Source of the DNA: Promethearchaeia archaeon
Lineage (GTDB): Archaea; Asgardarchaeota; Lokiarchaeia; Sigyniarchaeales; SOKP01
Length of the DNA: 10,582 nucleotides
Assembly: GCA_029856445.1 (NCBI GenBank)
Contig: JAHQWY010000097.1
Span: 1-10,582, forward strand
Direction: 5' to 3'
Shown: piece by piece, positions 6,880 to 10,582 of the stretch
Layout: the number at the start of each line of letters is the position of its first letter
How positions within the stretch are numbered: the stretch's first letter is position 1
Program-made: the position numbers and the translations under genes
Notes under the pieces: model-generated
Told to the model about the DNA's origin: nothing
The model's database searches: none
The model's input: the letters and a program-made list of their open reading frames with translations, nothing else

Positions 6880-9738
6880 TTATATTTTTTTCAAACACTC
6901 ATCTTTTTTATATCTAAATTGTTCAATCTTAGCTGTTTCTTTTTCTCTTCCTAATTGTACAAATAGTTGAGAAATTATTTCACATTTTTCGTATAGTTGA
7001 GCGGCATTTTCAAAATAGCTATTGTTGTATAATGATTCTGCTTCTTGACCCATCTCAGATCGATATTTTTCTAAATCTACTAATATCCAATCATTATTTT
7101 GAAAGTAAGTAATCAATTCAGCCTGATAAAAACTTGCACCATCTGGATCTCTTAGTTTTTTTGATATAGCAATTATGTCGTAGTATAGTTCAAAAATTTT
7201 TATAGAATCTCCATCAATTTTTTCTTTTTCTAATAATTCTAATCTATTTTCACGTTCTTCTATTAATCCTTCAATTCCCCCGATTAAATCAGAAAATAAA
7301 ACTGCTTCTTCATTTTTACCTTGCTTTGAGAGAATATCCTTCGCATTTTGAAATTGCTTGATTGCCTCTAAATAAGCTCCTTCGTTGAATAATTCTTCTC
7401 CCAAACTTTTAATCTTTTCAATATTAATTCTTAAATCTTCTTTATCAATATCTTGATGAGGTGTTGATTCTTGTGATGATATTTTAGCAATATGAGCTAA
7501 GATTATTTTAAGAGACACTTTTTGCCGTGGTGGACTAATCTTTTTATGGGATTTTTTCCTCACTATTGTAATTGCAGTGATAGAGCCCGCCACACTTATT
7601 AGAACCACAGCAATAATTAGATAAATTGGAAAATCATTGTTATCTGAACGCAAAATAACTGAGAAACTTCCCTCTGTATAAAGGCTTTCATGTCCTGCTC
7701 CATCTACTTGAGTTAAAAAAAAATAATACTTGCCTGAAGGAAGAGTGGCATTTAATTCGAAATAACTACTCTCATTTCCTTCATTGGTTATGTTAAACCT
7801 ATAAATATATCCCGGGGTTATTGATGGGTCAGTTTCATTATCAATTATTAATATATAATAGAAAATACCTGAAGGATCAGATCCATCAAACCAATTAAAT
7901 ACTAAAGTACCACTGACATCCCCGCTAGGAGCATAATTTAATATCGGTGGTAGAGGTGCAATCGTGTCAATAACCGTGATGTTATTGATAATTACTCTCC
8001 AATTACCATTATTATCTTCAACATAAATTTTATACTCATAGAAAATCCAGTTATTCGGCGTCCATGAATCATATTCCCAGGTATTGCCTCCAATAGGGTT
8101 CATTGTATGATTGTCACCTCCAAATTCGATCTTTACTTGAGAAATCCCTGATGGATCTGATACATTTATCTGAATAACTTCTGTTTCACCCAGTTCTAAT
8201 GGATCTGAACTTTCAATAGGATCTGAAGAAGTAGGGGGTGTGGTATCTATTACTTCAATAGTAGCTGTAGTATAATTCCAATTAATATAATTATCTTCCA
8301 TCCATATCGTATAATTATGATTACCTACACTACTAGGTTGCCAAGAGTCATATTGCCAAGTATAACCACCAATATTGATCATGGTATGATTTCTGATTAC
8401 ATGATCAGAGTCTTCATATTCGATTAATGTTTGATTAATTCCTTCGGGATCGGAAACATTTATTGTAATAACCTCAATCTCGCCTAATTCTAAAGGATCT
8501 GAACTTTCTATTAGATTGGAATAAGTAGGGGGGATAATGTCGAGCTCTTCTTCTCCAATAGAGTAAAAAGAACTTGGATCATATTGATTATTAAATTCTG
8601 TTTCAAACCAACCGGGTGAACGAACGCTTGAAGTGATTCTAAATTCCTCAATTAATGCGTTAATAACATCAGTGTAATCTAAGTCAGTACCGATTGTATA
8701 AGCTGTCCACGAAGAAGAATTCCCTAGGGCTTCGACATCGTATTCGTCTACATTTATTGTTCCGTTAAGATAAGCTCTTTTACGCCCAACTGATCCACCT
8801 TCCCAGGTCATAACTAAATGATAAAATTGATCCTTCCATCCATCGAAGGAACATTCTATATCAGAAGTATCTCCAAGATGATTTCTAATCCGAGTTATAA
8901 TCCTGTTATCCCATCCCCAAACTATATCAGGTCTAGCATCAGTTGCGGTAAAATATCTTTGATAAACAGAAAATAATTGAGGTCTAAACCACATTTCAAG
9001 AGAAAGACTGCTTGTCGGATTAGAAAAACCTGAAGTCATTTCAAGATATTCTGAACTCGGATAATCTCCCGAATCGAACTTTATAGCTTTACCGATAAGC
9101 CCATCTACAAGATCTCCAGAGTTAAATCCTGAACCTGGAGTTAGGTCATAATTATTAGCTGTGCTATCCAGAACGGAAGATGAGCTTGGATCTTGATTCA
9201 TATGATAAACCGCATAATAATTGCTATCCCATACACCTTCAGGATTTTGTCTCGAATCCATTGTTGAATTACCATAATACATTCTAAAAATAGTATCACT
9301 AGTGATTGATAATACTGGAATTCGAACCCATGCCACCAATTTAGCATGAGTACTGTTATAACTCTTTTCAAATAGTTCAATTTCATGGTTTAACCACGCT
9401 GTACCATTACCAAAAGCAATATCATTTCCATTTGATTGAACCGCATCATGTAAATCTGAATCAATAATCGAAATTAGCACAGGGAAATTCTTATGATCCC
9501 CCGTTCCATTAACTTGGTTATGGTCAATTATTATCGTTTTATAATATTGAAAAAAGTGTTTATTAGGAGGTCCACTTGAAGAAGTATGAACTAAGGTTTT
9601 TGAATCATCGATTAATCTTTCATGATTTCTTGCATTGATATCGCTGTTTGGAAGGAGAATAATTGAAATTATGCTAAAGATGAGGATAAGGGAAAAGATA
9701 TAGTAAAATTTTCTTCTCTTAATATATCTTCTTCCCAT
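6880..9738 (-). CDS. Single-pass membrane receptor-like protein: DUF2341, LamG, Ig-like, FnIII-like, TM, TPR-like tail
   Basis: This complete protein has 952 residues. It has a basic N-terminus (MGRRYIKRRK) and a hydrophobic signal segment at 11-30. DUF2341 spans about 63-170 (YYKTIIIDH, NFPVLISI, AKLVAWVRIP, MYYGNSTM). LamG spans about 171-397 and ends FNNQYDPSSFYSIGEEE. Two tandem Ig-like domains lie at 403-498 and 501-591, both opening with IESSDPLELGE. An FnIII-like domain lies at 594-697. A transmembrane helix at 703-726 is followed by the stop-transfer RKKSHKK. Residues 727-952 are helical and charged. They contain a TPR-like motif (LGEELFNEGAYLEAIKQF) and a second one near 898-930 (AESLYNNSYFENAAQLY). 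The topology is extracellular binding domains with an intracellular protein-interaction tail, so a receptor or anchored adhesin role is inferred. The ATG at 9738 keeps the signal segment. A second ATG 14 nt upstream is out of frame, and there is no strong ribosome binding site. No enzymatic residues were recognised. Confidence 0.9.
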   Translation of the reverse strand: MGRRYIKRRKFYYIFSLILIFSIISIILLPNSDINARNHERLIDDSKTLVHTSSSGPPNKHFFQYYKTIIIDHNQVNGTGDHKNFPVLISIIDSDLHDAVQSNGNDIAFGNGTAWLNHEIELFEKSYNSTHAKLVAWVRIPVLSITSDTIFRMYYGNSTMDSRQNPEGVWDSNYYAVYHMNQDPSSSSVLDSTANNYDLTPGSGFNSGDLVDGLIGKAIKFDSGDYPSSEYLEMTSGFSNPTSSLSLEMWFRPQLFSVYQRYFTATDARPDIVWGWDNRIITRIRNHLGDTSDIECSFDGWKDQFYHLVMTWEGGSVGRKRAYLNGTINVDEYDVEALGNSSSWTAYTIGTDLDYTDVINALIEEFRITSSVRSPGWFETEFNNQYDPSSFYSIGEEELDIIPPTYSNLIESSDPLELGEIEVITINVSDPEGINQTLIEYEDSDHVIRNHTMINIGGYTWQYDSWQPSSVGNHNYTIWMEDNYINWNYTTATIEVIDTTPPTSSDPIESSDPLELGETEVIQINVSDPSGISQVKIEFGGDNHTMNPIGGNTWEYDSWTPNNWIFYEYKIYVEDNNGNWRVIINNITVIDTIAPLPPILNYAPSGDVSGTLVFNWFDGSDPSGIFYYILIIDNETDPSITPGYIYRFNITNEGNESSYFELNATLPSGKYYFFLTQVDGAGHESLYTEGSFSVILRSDNNDFPIYLIIAVVLISVAGSITAITIVRKKSHKKISPPRQKVSLKIILAHIAKISSQESTPHQDIDKEDLRINIEKIKSLGEELFNEGAYLEAIKQFQNAKDILSKQGKNEEAVLFSDLIGGIEGLIEERENRLELLEKEKIDGDSIKIFELYYDIIAISKKLRDPDGASFYQAELITYFQNNDWILVDLEKYRSEMGQEAESLYNNSYFENAAQLYEKCEIISQLFVQLGREKETAKIEQFRYKKDECLKKI
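7966..8532 (-). repeat. Tandem pair of Ig-like domains in the 952-residue protein
   Basis: Residues 403-498 and 501-591 are two copies of one domain. Both contain IESSDPLELGE followed by INVSDP.GI.Q, a W.YDSW core and a Y.I..EDN....W strand ending in a VID linker. In DNA the copies are offset by 294 nt (ggatctgaactttc at 8495 and 8201). They are less alike than the Ig repeats of the giant protein and belong to a different Ig subtype. They probably act as a spacer between the LamG head and the membrane. Confidence 0.85.
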
Positions 9739-9846
9739 CGTTGTTCTTTCATCTCGTTTAACTCAAATTAATCGAAGTTAGATTTACTAATCTTTTAACA
9801 AATCAGTATAATATATTCTTATCTTTAAAAATAAAGAGAAAATGCT

Positions 9847-9854
9847 TATATAAA
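9847..9854 (-). promoter_or_regulatory. Archaeal BRE/TATA promoter of the 952-residue gene
   Basis: The minus strand reads an A-rich run (AAAAAAA) directly followed by TTTATATA and then AGC, a textbook arrangement of a purine-rich BRE next to a TATA box. Initiation about 25 nt downstream would fall near 9822 and give a leader of roughly 80 nt before the ATG at 9738. The octamer is identical to the one in front of the giant gene. Confidence 0.65.
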
Positions 9855-10018
9855 TTTTTTTAAATTATTTAGTGAAGTAGGAAAAAATCATTTTGAAGGA
9901 TTTTATCTTATATTTCTTAATATGAGAAAAACTTAAGCATGATGAAAGATAAACTGGTTTAACTTACTAAATTTTTCTGTTTTTAGATTTTCAGAAGTTT
10001 TTATGTATATATAATTTG

Positions 10019-10033
10019 AGAACTAGTAGTTCT
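10019..10033. repeat. Short inverted repeat downstream of the right-edge gene
   Basis: AGAACT, a 3-nt AGT spacer and AGTTCT form a perfect 6-bp inverted repeat about 70 nt past the stop of the right-edge gene. It could form a small hairpin in that gene's 3' untranslated region. No T-tract follows it in the minus-strand direction, so it is not a classical terminator. Confidence 0.3.
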
Positions 10034-10102
10034 TTTACAAGTATATTGAGAAGTAAATTATTCAAATCATCTCCTAATTAAACCTAGAACTAATTTTGTT
10101 TT

Positions 10103-10582
10103 CTAAGTAATTCTTTTTAAACACTCAGTTTTTTTGTTTCTAAATTCTTCAATATTTTTTATTTCTTCTTCTATTCCTAATTGTTCCAATAATTGAGAAA
10201 TTTTCTCACATTTTTCATAAAGTTGAGCAGCGATCTCAAATATATTATTCTGCATTGATAATTCTGCTTTTTGATTTAATTCAAATCTATATCTTTCTAA
10301 ATCTACTAATTGCAAATCGTTATTTTGAAAGTAATTAACTAATTCTGACTGATAAAAACTTATTGCTTCTATATCTCTTAATTTTTTTGATATAGTAATT
10401 ATCTCCTGATACATTTCAAAAATTTGGACAGAATTTCCCTCAACTTTTATTTTTTCCAATCCTAGTAATCTCTTTTCACGTTCTTCTATTAATCCTTCGA
10501 TTCCAGAGATCAAATCTGAAAACAGCTTTGCTTCTTCTTCTCTCTTCAAATTTATAAGAAGGTCTCTTCCGAGCTTAAATTG
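10103..10582 (-). CDS. C-terminal TPR-like cytosolic domain of a paralogous protein (partial, N-terminus beyond right edge)
   Basis: The frame is open to the last base of the window (it begins QFKLGRDLLINLK), so the gene starts off-window. A TTG at 10549 is unlikely to be the start because homology extends upstream of it. The 159 visible residues align without gaps to residues 810-952 of the neighbouring membrane protein. By my hand alignment they are about two-thirds identical. Shared blocks include LFSDLI.GIEGLIEERE, ISKKLRD, SFYQ.EL..YFQNND, LVDLE.YR and AAQLYEKCE, ending ECLK(R/K)I. It is entirely helical, with no signal or membrane segment in the visible part. By analogy the missing part may hold an extracellular module and a transmembrane helix, but it could equally be a soluble TPR-like protein. 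It shares strand and orientation with the next gene, which has its own promoter. Confidence 0.88.
   Translation of the reverse strand, partial: QFKLGRDLLINLKREEEAKLFSDLISGIEGLIEEREKRLLGLEKIKVEGNSVQIFEMYQEIITISKKLRDIEAISFYQSELVNYFQNNDLQLVDLERYRFELNQKAELSMQNNIFEIAAQLYEKCEKISQLLEQLGIEEEIKNIEEFRNKKTECLKRIT

Larger units (their letters stand above)
9739..10102. other. Intergenic region with promoter of the 952-residue gene
   Basis: This 364-nt, very AT-rich gap separates the stop of the right-edge gene from the ATG at 9738. It holds the strong TATA element at 9847-9854, a weaker TATA-like stretch on the minus strand at 10006-10014, and a short inverted repeat at 10019-10033. Both strands are broken by many stops, and no small protein, RNA gene or mobile-element end could be supported. 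Confidence 0.6.

Noticed and set aside
9198..9386. Minus-strand ORF of 62 codons
   Set aside because: It is out of frame inside the DUF2341/LamG region of the 952-residue gene, whose frame is strongly supported by domain motifs.
10549..10549. TTG at 10549 as the start of a complete 148-residue protein
   Set aside because: The frame stays open to the window edge. The upstream residues (QFKLGRDLL) align with the neighbouring paralogue, so the gene is cut by the window.
1..10582. Mobile element or phage origin for the locus
   Set aside because: I saw no transposase, integrase, terminal inverted repeats or target-site duplications. The repeats are all explained by coding modules.

Overview
The window looks like AT-rich archaeal DNA, most likely from an Asgard (Lokiarchaeia-like) genome. 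This is an inference from four things: TTTATATA-type archaeal promoters; huge secreted proteins built of DUF2341, LamG/concanavalin-like and Ig-like modules; the wording of the Ig repeats (NYDLFGS..P, RFYANDTLG, VRKDIIAP), which I recall from Lokiarchaeal proteins; and a small ORF resembling an N-terminal domain I also recall from that group. No tRNA, rRNA, CRISPR array, transposase or housekeeping gene was seen. Every supported gene is on the minus strand.

Layout, in transcription order (right to left). (1) 10582-10103: the C-terminal 159 residues of a protein whose start lies beyond the right edge. It is a cytosolic helical domain paralogous to the tail of the next gene. (2) 10102-9739: a 364-nt intergenic region with a clear archaeal promoter. 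(3) 9738-6880: a complete 952-residue single-pass membrane protein with signal peptide, DUF2341, LamG, two Ig-like repeats, an FnIII-like domain, a transmembrane helix and a TPR-like cytosolic tail. (4) 6862-6632: a short ORF that looks like the truncated remnant of another family. (5) 6631-6492: a promoter region. (6) 6491 to beyond position 1: one uninterrupted reading frame of at least 2,163 codons that starts at TTG and has no stop before the left edge. It covers 61% of the window and encodes a giant secreted mosaic protein: signal peptide, five DUF2341 plus concanavalin-like units, then a tandem array of about 92-residue Ig-like repeats that continues out of the window.

The likely theme is a cell-surface recognition or adhesion locus. 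The giant protein offers many lectin-like jelly-roll domains on an Ig-repeat stalk. The 952-residue protein carries the same DUF2341-LamG module across the membrane to an intracellular protein-interaction domain, and the partial gene at the right edge has a closely related intracellular domain. Surface location is well supported by signal sequences and dense N-glycosylation sequons. The ligands, the partners and any signalling role are inference.

The most notable sequence structure is repeat evolution inside the giant gene. Its Ig repeats have an exact 276-nt period with signs of a two-unit (552-nt) higher-order pattern. Its fourth and fifth DUF2341 modules are nearly identical in DNA, while the attached lectin-like domains have diverged strongly.
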